Shown: piece after piece, positions 6,865-11,257 of the stretch | Layout: every line of letters starts with the position of its first letter | Numbering within the stretch: position 1 is the first letter of the stretch | Source of the DNA: Candidatus Woesearchaeota archaeon | Lineage (GTDB): Archaea; Nanobdellota; Nanobdellia; Woesearchaeales; UBA10216 | Assembly (NCBI GenBank): GCA_013331515.1 | Contig: DUGG01000021.1 | Coordinates: 1 to 11,257, forward strand | Direction: 5' to 3' | DNA length: 11,257 bases | Translations under genes and position numbers: made by a program | Notes under the pieces: generated by a model | Databases searched by the model: none | What the model was told of the DNA's origin: nothing | Seen by the model: the letters and a program-made list of their open reading frames with translations, nothing else

Positions 6865-7125
6865 CTAACTCTTTTCCAGCATGCTGACAACATTCCACAC
6901 TTGCGTTCTCGTGTATGACTGCAGGTTTGAGTCCTCTGCAACCTCATCGAGTATCTGTATTGCCTTGTCCACTCTCATCGAGACTTCCAGTTTCTCGTTC
7001 CTGAGCGTTTCAACTATCCGATGGACCTTTTCCTTGACGTTCTTGGGCACTGTGCTGTCTTCCTGAAGCTCGGAAATCGTTGCAATTATCGCTTCCATGT
7101 CCTGAGGGCTTTTTCCGAATGCCAT
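6865..7125 (-). CDS. UPF0147 family protein
   Basis: This is a small all-helical archaeal protein of the UPF0147 family, of unknown function. It is recognised from the pattern around ISELQEDSTVPKNVKEKV, the SMRVDKAIQILDEVAEDSNL segment and a final helix LWNV-like QVWNVVSMLEKS. The ATG at 7125 gives 86 aa and has GAGG 8 nt upstream, which is good spacing. A GTG at 7131 would overlap the prefoldin stop as GTGA and give 88 aa, but it leaves only 2 nt to the GAGG, so the ATG is preferred. It is the last gene of the L37Ae operon, placed 2 nt after the prefoldin beta stop. This neighbourhood is conserved in archaea. Confidence 0.92.
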   Translation of the reverse strand: MAFGKSPQDMEAIIATISELQEDSTVPKNVKEKVHRIVETLRNEKLEVSMRVDKAIQILDEVAEDSNLQSYTRTQVWNVVSMLEKS

Positions 7126-7127
7126 TT

Positions 7128-7460
7128 TCACTTCCTCATCGTCTCTATTACTTCCTTCTGCAGGGCTGCGGCCTTCTCTCGCGTCTTGGCTTCTTGCTTT
7201 TCAAGGGCGCTTATCCTGAGCTCTGTGGTTTCTTTTTTGTCTTTGAGTTCATTCTCGACTTCCTCTTTTTTGGCCAGCACCATTATGTTTCCAAGTATCT
7301 TGTATGCTTCTTCAGACGTGCCGAGTTCTTTCAGGGCTGTCTCTGCTTCCATTAGCTGGAGCTGGAATGCCTGCTTCTGCATCATGAGCTGCTGCAATGC
7401 CTGTTCAAGCATCTGGAGCTGCCTTATCTTCTCTTGCGTATCTTCTGGTACGTTTGGCAT
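7128..7460 (-). CDS. pfdB: Prefoldin beta subunit
   Basis: This is a 110-aa coiled-coil protein. Archaeal prefoldin is an alpha2-beta4 hexamer in the cytoplasm that captures unfolded proteins and passes them to the thermosome. The sequence shows the two long helices (about 8-45 and 68-108) joined by the hairpin GTSEEAYKILGNIMVLAKKEEV (47-68), the hallmark of beta-type subunits. Gln- and Met-rich heptads fill the first helix. The length is normal for the family. The ATG follows the Pcc1 stop after a single base (TAAGATG), indicating tight operon packing and probable translational coupling. Confidence 0.95.
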   Translation of the reverse strand: MPNVPEDTQEKIRQLQMLEQALQQLMMQKQAFQLQLMEAETALKELGTSEEAYKILGNIMVLAKKEEVENELKDKKETTELRISALEKQEAKTREKAAALQKEVIETMRK

Positions 7461-7461
7461 C

Positions 7462-7689
7462 TTAATTTATCCCTTTGGTTTTCTCTATTACTGTGAGGAC
7501 CTTCGTTATTGAGTTGAGTGCCGTCCTGAGCCCTGTGCTGTCGTTGGCTGTCACGGTGAAGGCAACGCCTTCTGGCGTCTTGTTCATCGTATAGGTTGCC
7601 TTGCCGTTTATCTCCTTGTCTTCGGGCTCAAAAACCTTCATTATGAGGTTCGCATCCCCTAAAACGCTAAGGACTGTCTTGTATTTCAT
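7462..7689 (-). CDS. pcc1: KEOPS complex subunit Pcc1
   Basis: This 75-aa protein matches the small archaeal Pcc1 family. Pcc1 dimerises and is the platform of the KEOPS complex (Kae1, Bud32, Cgi121, Pcc1), which makes the t6A modification at position 37 of ANN-decoding tRNAs. The diagnostic part is the C-terminal helix NDSTGLRTALNSITKVLTVIEK. The frame is open upstream to 7770, but those codons overlap rpoP in another frame. The ATG at 7689, 11 nt after the rpoP stop, gives the expected size and N-terminus MKYKTVLSV. No clear Shine-Dalgarno sequence is present. Confidence 0.9.
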   Translation of the reverse strand: MKYKTVLSVLGDANLIMKVFEPEDKEINGKATYTMNKTPEGVAFTVTANDSTGLRTALNSITKVLTVIEKTKGIN

Positions 7690-7700
7690 CTGATTTTTGG

Positions 7701-7838
7701 TTATCTTGCCTTTATCTTGGCCGAGATTCTTCTTGGCTTGTACAGGATCTTGCTGCCGCAGTAGGGGCACCTTACCTTCTTCCTCAGGTACTCATTGGAA
7801 ACCTTCTTGCTGCTGTCAAAGCACTTGTATTCTGTCAT
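7701..7838 (-). CDS. rpoP: DNA-directed RNA polymerase subunit P (Rpo12), one zinc-ligand Cys replaced
   Basis: The product is 45 aa. It reads MTEYKCFDSSKKVSNEYLRK, then KVRCPYCGSKILYKPRRI and a basic end ...KIKAR, the standard length and order for archaeal RpoP/Rpb12. RpoP is a zinc-ribbon subunit that sits on the Rpo3/Rpo10 assembly platform of RNA polymerase. The second knuckle is intact (C24-x2-C27). The first is C6-x2-S9, where the family normally has C-x2-C: codon AGC stands where TGC would be expected. Its ATG overlaps the L37Ae stop in an ATGA arrangement, so translation is probably coupled. Identification is firm because of the operon position between L37Ae and Pcc1. Confidence 0.92.
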   Translation of the reverse strand: MTEYKCFDSSKKVSNEYLRKKVRCPYCGSKILYKPRRISAKIKAR

Positions 7839-8191
7839 GGTTGCTCACTTCCATTTTGTTTCTCTGCTGTTTCCTCGTCAAGCTGGTTGATTTCTTCTTC
7901 ACTGCTTTTTTCATCAACGGGAGTTTCCCCTGCTTTTACGGTTTGCTCAATGTTTCCCCCGATTGCTACATGCCCTCCCGGAACATAGGCCTTCCCGGCG
8001 AATTTTGCCTTGCACTTCCTGCAATGCCATATTCCTGAGGAAACCCTGCTTACCTGGTCATAATGGCAATACGGGCACTTTGTCGCAAGGTGCCTTTCTG
8101 CCTCTATCTTGCCGACCTTGCCCTTTTGTTTGGTGCCATACCTGACCCCAAACCGTTTCACCGAGCCGTATGATTTTTCTTTATCTGCCAT
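7835..8191 (-). CDS. rpl37ae: Large-subunit ribosomal protein L37Ae (eL43) with acidic C-terminal extension
   Basis: This 118-aa protein contains the L37Ae zinc ribbon C39-x2-C42 ... C57-x2-C60 (KCPYCHYDQVSRVSSGIWHCRKC). It also has the conserved basic N-terminus (YGSVKRFGVRYG) and the FAGKAYVPG motif (64-72) after the ribbon. The conserved domain ends near residue 80. Residues 83-118 form an acidic, Glu-rich tail beyond the usual archaeal size of about 80-95 aa. It heads the operon L37Ae-RpoP-Pcc1-PfdB-UPF0147. A box A 28 bp upstream of the ATG and the lack of a Shine-Dalgarno sequence point to a leaderless mRNA. Confidence 0.95.
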   Translation of the reverse strand: MADKEKSYGSVKRFGVRYGTKQKGKVGKIEAERHLATKCPYCHYDQVSRVSSGIWHCRKCKAKFAGKAYVPGGHVAIGGNIEQTVKAGETPVDEKSSEEEINQLDEETAEKQNGSEQP

Positions 8192-8215
8192 TTTGGTTTT
8201 TGGATTCTGTGGCTG

Positions 8216-8223
8216 TTTATAAA
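8216..8223 (-). promoter_or_regulatory. Box A (TTTATAAA) for the L37Ae operon
   Basis: The palindromic TTTATAAA is centred 28 bp upstream of the L37Ae ATG at 8191, so the transcript would start within about 2 nt of the codon. It also lies about 70 bp downstream of the tRNA-Pro 3' end on the same strand, so the operon can be read from its own promoter. Confidence 0.7.
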
Positions 8224-8289
8224 GCTATTGGGTTCTTGCACAGTTCCAGGAGGGGAGCCAGGTTTTCGTAAATTGTTGAAAAGATTGAA

Positions 8290-8423
8290 TGGGGCCACCC
8301 GGACTTTCAAGCCGGGAGACTTTTTTTCCCCCAGGGCTTTTTCGCCGCGCGAAAAAGGGCTGTTTGAACCGGGGTCATCTGGTCCCAAACCAGATAGGTT
8401 AGACCAAGCTGCCCCATGGCCCC
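8290..8423 (-). tRNA. tRNA-Pro (anticodon UGG) with an intron in the T-loop
   Basis: Read on the minus strand from 8423, the acceptor stem GGGGCCA pairs perfectly with TGGCCCC (8291-8297), and A73 is at 8290. CCA is not encoded. A D-arm with the GG pair follows. The anticodon stem TCTGG/CCAGA encloses the 7-nt loop TTTGGGA, giving anticodon TGG and therefore proline. The variable region is TGAC. The T-stem CCCGG begins normally and the T-loop starts TTCAAA, but a 59-nt insertion then separates it from T60 and CCGGG. Without the insertion the molecule is 75 nt with a standard TTCAAAT loop and a fully paired T-stem. A box A lies upstream at 8449-8457. Confidence 0.93.
8304..8362 (-). other. 59-nt archaeal tRNA intron at position 59/60 with a canonical bulge-helix-bulge
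   Basis: The exon-intron junctions fold into a textbook bulge-helix-bulge. The central 4-bp helix is TTCA (8368-8365) with TGAA (8309-8306). The 5' bulge is AAC (8364-8362), cut as AA|C, and the 3' bulge is AGT (8305-8303), cut as AG|T. The inner helix is AGCC (8361-8358) with GGCT (8313-8310). The outer helix is the T-stem itself. Inside the intron a 9-bp hairpin (8349-8357 with 8337-8345, loop GCG) is followed by a weaker G-rich/C-rich stem. Splicing by the archaeal tRNA endonuclease would restore TTCAAAT. Confidence 0.9.
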
Positions 8424-8448
8424 TTGATGGTTTGGAGCATTCTGCCGC

Positions 8449-8457
8449 TTTTTAAAT
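8449..8457 (-). promoter_or_regulatory. Box A (ATTTAAAAA) for tRNA-Pro
   Basis: On the minus strand ATTTAAAAA is centred about 30 bp upstream of the tRNA 5' end at 8423. This places the transcript start within a few bases of the mature end, as is usual for archaeal tRNA genes. Confidence 0.6.
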
Positions 8458-8460
8458 GTG

Positions 8461-8517
8461 TTGTAATTGTGAGGATGGTTTTTTTCCACACAACCGTCAA
8501 ATTAGATTGTAATTGTG
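8461..8517. repeat. 11-bp direct repeat TTGTAATTGTG, two copies
   Basis: TTGTAATTGTG occurs at 8461-8471 and 8507-8517, 46 bp start to start. Both copies lie in the 146-bp spacer between the divergent tRNA-Pro and flavoprotein genes, and the second ends about 20 bp before the flavoprotein box A. The position would suit a regulator or TFB-adjacent site, but AT-rich spacers can contain such repeats by chance. Confidence 0.4.
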
Positions 8518-8538
8518 TAGTGGTAACTTATAGAAAAA

Positions 8539-8546
8539 TTTATAAA
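8539..8546 (+). promoter_or_regulatory. Box A (TTTATAAA) for the flavoprotein gene
   Basis: An A-rich run at 8534-8538 (a plausible BRE) leads into TTTATAAA, centred 28 bp before the ATG at 8570. The implied transcript start coincides with the start codon, and no Shine-Dalgarno sequence is present, so leaderless initiation is likely. Confidence 0.7.
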
Positions 8547-8569
8547 CCCTGCCTGAATATTGCCGACGC

Positions 8570-9886
8570 ATGGCAGGCGTTGACGTTGCTGTAATCGGTG
8601 GAGGCGTGAAAGGCGCGGCTGATTTCTACGCGCTCACATACACGAATGTCGGGAGCGTGGTGCTCATTGAAAAATATGGCGCTCCCGGGCTGGTCAACTC
8701 CAATATGATGAATAACAGCCAGACGTTGCACATCGGTGACATAGAGACAAACTTCTCGCTGGCGAAGGCGCTTGCCGTCAGGCATCTGGCAGAGCATACC
8801 AAGGCATACTTGGACCGCTTTGACGATTCCGGTGCGCTTCACTCAGTCTATCACAAGATGGTGCTTGGGGTTGGCAGGAAGGAAATGGGCGTTCTCAAAG
8901 CCAGGTTTGAGCAGTTCAGGCAGCATTATCCGCATCTTCAATACCTTGGTTTTGAAGCGATTGCCGAGCTTGAGCCAAAGGTAACAGAGGGCAGGGAATC
9001 AAGGGGGATAAGCGCGATTTTTTCGCCGCGTGGGTATGCGGTTGACTACGGGCGGCTTGCGAAATCATTCGTTGACCGGGCTGTTGAATCAAGGGAAGGC
9101 TTCAGTGCAAGATTCGGGACAGAGGTGGCAACCATCCGTCGGGAGGGGCTGGAATTCGTTGTTGAAACGGCCAAGGGCGATGTCCGTGCAAAGGCAGTCA
9201 TAGTGTCTGCCGGAGCGCAGAGCTTGCTTTTTGCCAAGCGGCTCGGCTATGCCCGTAATCTGGCGCTGTTGCCGGTTGCCGGTAGCTTCTACCATGCCCG
9301 GGACAAGCTGCTTAACGGCAAGGTGTACACGGTTCAGGACAACGACGTGCCGCTTGCCGCAATCCATGGAGACCCCGAAGCCCACGATGCCTCTGTTACC
9401 AGGTTCGGGCCTACTGCAAAGGTAGTGCCGCTCATGGAGCGCCACAATTATGAAACGCTTGATGATTTTGTCAGGACCGGCTCGCTTGGCAAGGCGTCGC
9501 TCTTGACCTTTTGGGAGGTTGTTGCCAGCCATCCAGCCCTCAGGGCGTTCATGCTGAAGAATATGGTGTATGAGCTGCCCGTAGTGGGTAAGATGGCATT
9601 CGCTGAAACGGTAAGGAAGATTGTCCCGACAGTTGCCTCCAAGGACCTGGTGTTTGCCAGGAACGTTGGCGGCTTGCGGCCTCAGGTAATGGACAAGGTG
9701 AAACAGGAGTTGCAAATGGGACAGGTCAAGATTCTTGGTGAAAATGTAATTTTCAATATGACACCGTCCCCGGGCGCCTCGGTGTGCCTTGGCGACGGCT
9801 TTGCGGATGCGCGAACCGTAGTTGGATTCCTCGGTCCGTCTTTTTCCTTTGATGAACGGAAATATTCCGCCGACTTCAGGGAATGA
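8570..9886 (+). CDS. FAD-dependent oxidoreductase, malate:quinone oxidoreductase-like
   Basis: This 438-aa protein has an N-terminal Rossmann dinucleotide-binding motif VIGGGVKGAA (G10, G12, G15) with the ribose-binding acidic residue E34 in VLIEKYG. The segment VNSNMMNNSQTLHIGDIETN (42-61) is what I associate with the Mqo / L-2-hydroxyglutarate oxidase group of flavoproteins. Further family-like parts are RFGPTAKVVPL (278-288), GGLRPQ (367-372) and a C-terminal FAD-contacting TPSPGASVCLGDG (398-410). Such enzymes oxidise 2-hydroxy acids such as malate and pass electrons to quinone at the membrane, or directly to oxygen. The substrate here is not determined by sequence, and the protein is somewhat shorter than bacterial Mqo. 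No membrane segment is seen. The start is set by the leaderless promoter. Confidence 0.85.
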   Translation: MAGVDVAVIGGGVKGAADFYALTYTNVGSVVLIEKYGAPGLVNSNMMNNSQTLHIGDIETNFSLAKALAVRHLAEHTKAYLDRFDDSGALHSVYHKMVLGVGRKEMGVLKARFEQFRQHYPHLQYLGFEAIAELEPKVTEGRESRGISAIFSPRGYAVDYGRLAKSFVDRAVESREGFSARFGTEVATIRREGLEFVVETAKGDVRAKAVIVSAGAQSLLFAKRLGYARNLALLPVAGSFYHARDKLLNGKVYTVQDNDVPLAAIHGDPEAHDASVTRFGPTAKVVPLMERHNYETLDDFVRTGSLGKASLLTFWEVVASHPALRAFMLKNMVYELPVVGKMAFAETVRKIVPTVASKDLVFARNVGGLRPQVMDKVKQELQMGQVKILGENVIFNMTPSPGASVCLGDGFADARTVVGFLGPSFSFDERKYSADFRE

Positions 9887-9889
9887 AGC

Positions 9890-9904
9890 GGCAAGCCCGT
9901 TGCC
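9890..9904 (+). other. Small hairpin after the flavoprotein gene
   Basis: GGCAA (9890-9894) pairs with TTGCC (9900-9904) around a 5-nt loop, 3 nt after the stop codon. There is no T-tract directly after it, so a termination role is unproven; ACTTTTAAAT follows at about 9918. Confidence 0.3.
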
Positions 9905-9945
9905 ACATGGTGTAGTTACTTTTAAATGGTAAATAAAAAGAAAGA

Positions 9946-9953
9946 TTTATAAA
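9946..9953 (+). promoter_or_regulatory. Box A (TTTATAAA) for the Ntn-hydrolase-like gene
   Basis: TTTATAAA, preceded by the purine-rich AAAAAGAAAGA, is centred 26 bp before the ATG at 9976. The transcript would be leaderless, with the start codon at or next to the first nucleotide. Confidence 0.7.
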
Positions 9954-9975
9954 TTGCCTGTTCTTTTCACTTCTC

Positions 9976-10899
9976 ATGACGGTTGGAATAATGATGTCAA
10001 ACGGCAAGGAAGCGATTGCCATTACCGACGCCCAGGGTTCAAGTTCGGGCAGGAAGAGCGACTCTTTTGTGAAGCTTTTCCCGGTAAATTTTTCCGGTTA
10101 CTTCGGTGTTCTTTACGGTACAGGGGATGCGAACATCTTCTTGGGCAGCACTTTTGGTCACGACGTCGCTTCCCTTGATGCTTACGTAAGATCCCTTTAC
10201 TCCAGAATGAAGGCGCTTGTTGATACAATTGACACAAATTATATGACCCGGCAGAGGGAGGAAATCACAAAGGAGGCACTTGTCATTTCTGATGACGGCA
10301 GGAGGGCAGATTTCGCCAGGCAGCAGGAGCTGGGCTTCATCCAAAGATACGAGCAGGCAAAGCAGAATCAAACGTGGCTGGTGACTGTCGGCTTTGACCG
10401 TGAGGCGGGGAGGGTTCGTTGCTATCTGGTCAGGGAAACTGGTTCCCTTGAGATATTTACGCCTCATCTTGAAGTTGGCTCTGGCGCTGACGGCGCTAAT
10501 TTCTCTCTCGGCACTGCGATTCAGGGGCTGGACGTTACCCGGCTTCCTGCTGAAGGGTTGCTTTACTTCGCGGTTAACGCTTACCACATGGCAACCGAAA
10601 ATGTTGGAGTTGGCGGGACTCCGAAGATTGCTGCAATCTCAGGCAATGGCGTCATGCAGCTTCCGGATGCCAACGTGCGGGCTCTTATGAATCTCTCCGG
10701 TGCTTTCCTCTCAAGGTATTCAGTAATCACGCCTGGAAGCATGATTGGTCATTGCAAGGGCGCGCTTGAAGGCATGGTCAACCTCAGAGCTATCTCAAGG
10801 GTCACAGGGCTCAGCGGGGAGCAGCTTGTCAGGATGTCTGTGCCTTACAATGTGTGGCAGGATATGGCTAACCAGAAGCTGTTTTGGAATGGCAAGTGA
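9976..10899 (+). CDS. Putative proteasome beta-like Ntn hydrolase, 307 aa, unknown substrate
   Basis: The protein begins MTVGIMMSNGKEAIAITDAQ with no propeptide. If Met1 is removed, Thr2 becomes an N-terminal nucleophile. Counting from that Thr, D18 and K33 (in FVKLFPV) fall close to the D17 and K33 of proteasome beta subunits. Next come FGVLYGTGDANIF (43-55), a helix (65-83), a strand pair TWLVTVGFDREAGRVRCYLV, then LEVGSGAD (165-172) resembling the SGxG site, and a helix with GVGGTPKIAAISGNGV (211-226). This order matches the alpha-beta-beta-alpha Ntn fold. A charged helical insertion (about 88-132) and a C-terminal extension (about 230-307) make it some 100 residues longer than a PsmB. It is clearly not an ordinary 20S subunit; bacterial Anbu and archaeal connectase are examples of such divergent relatives. 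Hydrolase or transpeptidase activity is inference. Confidence 0.65.
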   Translation: MTVGIMMSNGKEAIAITDAQGSSSGRKSDSFVKLFPVNFSGYFGVLYGTGDANIFLGSTFGHDVASLDAYVRSLYSRMKALVDTIDTNYMTRQREEITKEALVISDDGRRADFARQQELGFIQRYEQAKQNQTWLVTVGFDREAGRVRCYLVRETGSLEIFTPHLEVGSGADGANFSLGTAIQGLDVTRLPAEGLLYFAVNAYHMATENVGVGGTPKIAAISGNGVMQLPDANVRALMNLSGAFLSRYSVITPGSMIGHCKGALEGMVNLRAISRVTGLSGEQLVRMSVPYNVWQDMANQKLFWNGK

Positions 10900-10903
10900 A
10901 ACT

Positions 10904-10920
10904 TTGTTTTCGGGTTTTTT
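10904..10920 (+). terminator. T-rich archaeal terminator candidate
   Basis: CTTTGTTTTCGGGTTTTTT begins 3-4 nt after the stop at 10899 and ends with six T. Archaeal RNA polymerase terminates on such T-tracts without a stable hairpin. A second tract, CTTTTTTCTC, lies near 10956-10965. Confidence 0.55.
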
Positions 10921-11092
10921 CTGGGCCATAATAGCAAATTGTGAAGATATTTGAACTTTTTTCTCACGATTCGCCATAAGCTTTACAAAGCTGCTTCCGG
11001 CTTTATGTCTCTCTCGGGTTTCCTGGCTGGCGGGACGAACTATGACCTTCCATTGCTGCAGAAAGGCAGTTTCAGCCCTGCCTTCCCAAATC

Positions 11093-11100
11093 TTTAAATA
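11093..11100 (+). promoter_or_regulatory. Box A (TTTAAATA) near the right edge
   Basis: TTTAAATA is centred 25 bp before the ATG at 11121, the same geometry as the other leaderless promoters in this window. It would start either a tiny leaderless ORF (22 aa) or a leader of about 110 nt before the ATG at 11235. Confidence 0.45.
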
Positions 11101-11234
11101 CGCGGCTTTTCTGCCTTGCTATGATGGAAGTGGTTGCTGAAGGCGGAAAGCGAATTGGTGGCGATTTAGCTTTCGCATTGCCAGAATAGCCTGTTCTCTT
11201 CGCTGCAATTGTTGGCTGTGGCGGTGCTTGAAAA

Positions 11235-11257
11235 ATGTCCCTTACAGAAAAGCAGAG
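11235..11257 (+). CDS. Possible start of a partial gene, cut by the window end
   Basis: ATG at 11235 is followed by an open frame for seven codons (MSLTEKQ) to the window end, with GGCGGTG about 12 nt upstream. Too little is visible to identify a product, and the assignment rests only on position after the box A at 11093. Confidence 0.2.

Larger units (their letters stand above)
10921..11257. other. 337-bp end region with no assignable gene; very short ORFs only
   Basis: No ORF of more than 60 codons is convincing on either strand. Plus-strand short frames are 11005-11097 (30 aa, starting MSLSGFLAGGTNYDLPLL) and 11121-11189 (22 aa, starting MMEVVAEGGKRIGG). An ATG at 11235 opens a frame MSLTEKQ that runs off the end and might be the start of a further gene. 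None has recognisable homology. The minus strand holds only a 60-codon frame antisense to the end of the Ntn gene. Confidence 0.5.

Noticed and set aside
8337..8357. 9-bp hairpin with T-rich/A-rich arms, possible intrinsic terminator
   Set aside because: It lies inside the tRNA intron between the two BHB strands, so it is better explained as intron structure.
8228..8489. Short ORFs on both strands around 8228-8489
   Set aside because: They cross the tRNA-Pro gene and its intron, which explain this sequence fully.
9089..9715. 208-codon minus-strand ORF opposite the flavoprotein
   Set aside because: It has no domain or promoter, and the plus strand carries a full flavoprotein with a leaderless promoter.
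9976..10899. Direct assignment of the 307-aa protein as connectase (DUF2121) or PsmB
   Set aside because: The Ntn layout is shared, but the length, insertion and C-terminal part do not clearly match either family by eye, so only a general Ntn assignment is made.
11121..11189. C/D box guide RNA suggested by ATGATGG and a nearby CTGA
   Set aside because: No convincing C'/D' pair or closing D box at the normal 10-12 nt spacing is seen.
1..11257. CRISPR array, insertion sequence, integrase or prophage genes
   Set aside because: No spaced direct-repeat array, transposase or integrase motif or terminal repeats of an element were found; the only long repeat is the fold-back at 1-158.

Overview
This window is archaeal DNA of roughly balanced base composition. 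The evidence is a conserved ribosome/transcription/KEOPS/prefoldin operon (L37Ae, RpoP, Pcc1, prefoldin beta, UPF0147), a DRG-type GTPase with a TGS domain, and a tRNA interrupted by a bulge-helix-bulge intron. Many start codons also lie 26-28 bp downstream of an archaeal box A (TTTATAAA or TTTAAATA), as expected for leaderless or near-leaderless transcripts. The gene set could fit a DPANN-type or other small-genome archaeon, but no marker here fixes the lineage.

Layout. Positions 1-158 are a perfect 75-bp inverted repeat with an 8-nt spacer. It lies inside a DUF371 gene that is cut off by the fold-back, so this is most likely a contig end with a fold-back artefact. The DUF371 gene follows an HEXXH (zincin-like) protein gene on the minus strand, and behind that is a 92-aa helical protein gene. 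A promoter region near 1742-1750 separates these from plus-strand genes: a stand-alone asparagine-synthase-type PP-loop enzyme (1772-2719), then a probable operon (2783-5221). That operon encodes a two-pass membrane protein with six cysteines in its probable external loop and two paralogous ExeA/GspA-like AAA ATPases. The first ATPase has lost the Walker B glutamate; the second is intact and carries a long basic tail. A 128-aa orphan and the DRG GTPase follow on the minus strand, then the housekeeping operon (8191 down to 6865), headed by a tRNA-Pro(UGG) gene at 8290-8423 with an intron in the T-loop.

On the right, two plus-strand genes each have a clean box A: a malate:quinone-oxidoreductase-like flavoprotein (8570-9886) and a 307-aa protein with the layout of a proteasome beta-type Ntn hydrolase (9976-10899), whose Thr2 would become N-terminal after Met removal. 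The last 358 bases hold a T-rich terminator candidate, a box A and only very short ORFs.

The points most worth pursuing are the T-loop intron of tRNA-Pro, the proteasome-like Ntn protein, the membrane protein/ATPase-pair module with one apparently hydrolysis-deficient ATPase, the RpoP that lacks one zinc-ligand cysteine, and the terminal fold-back.
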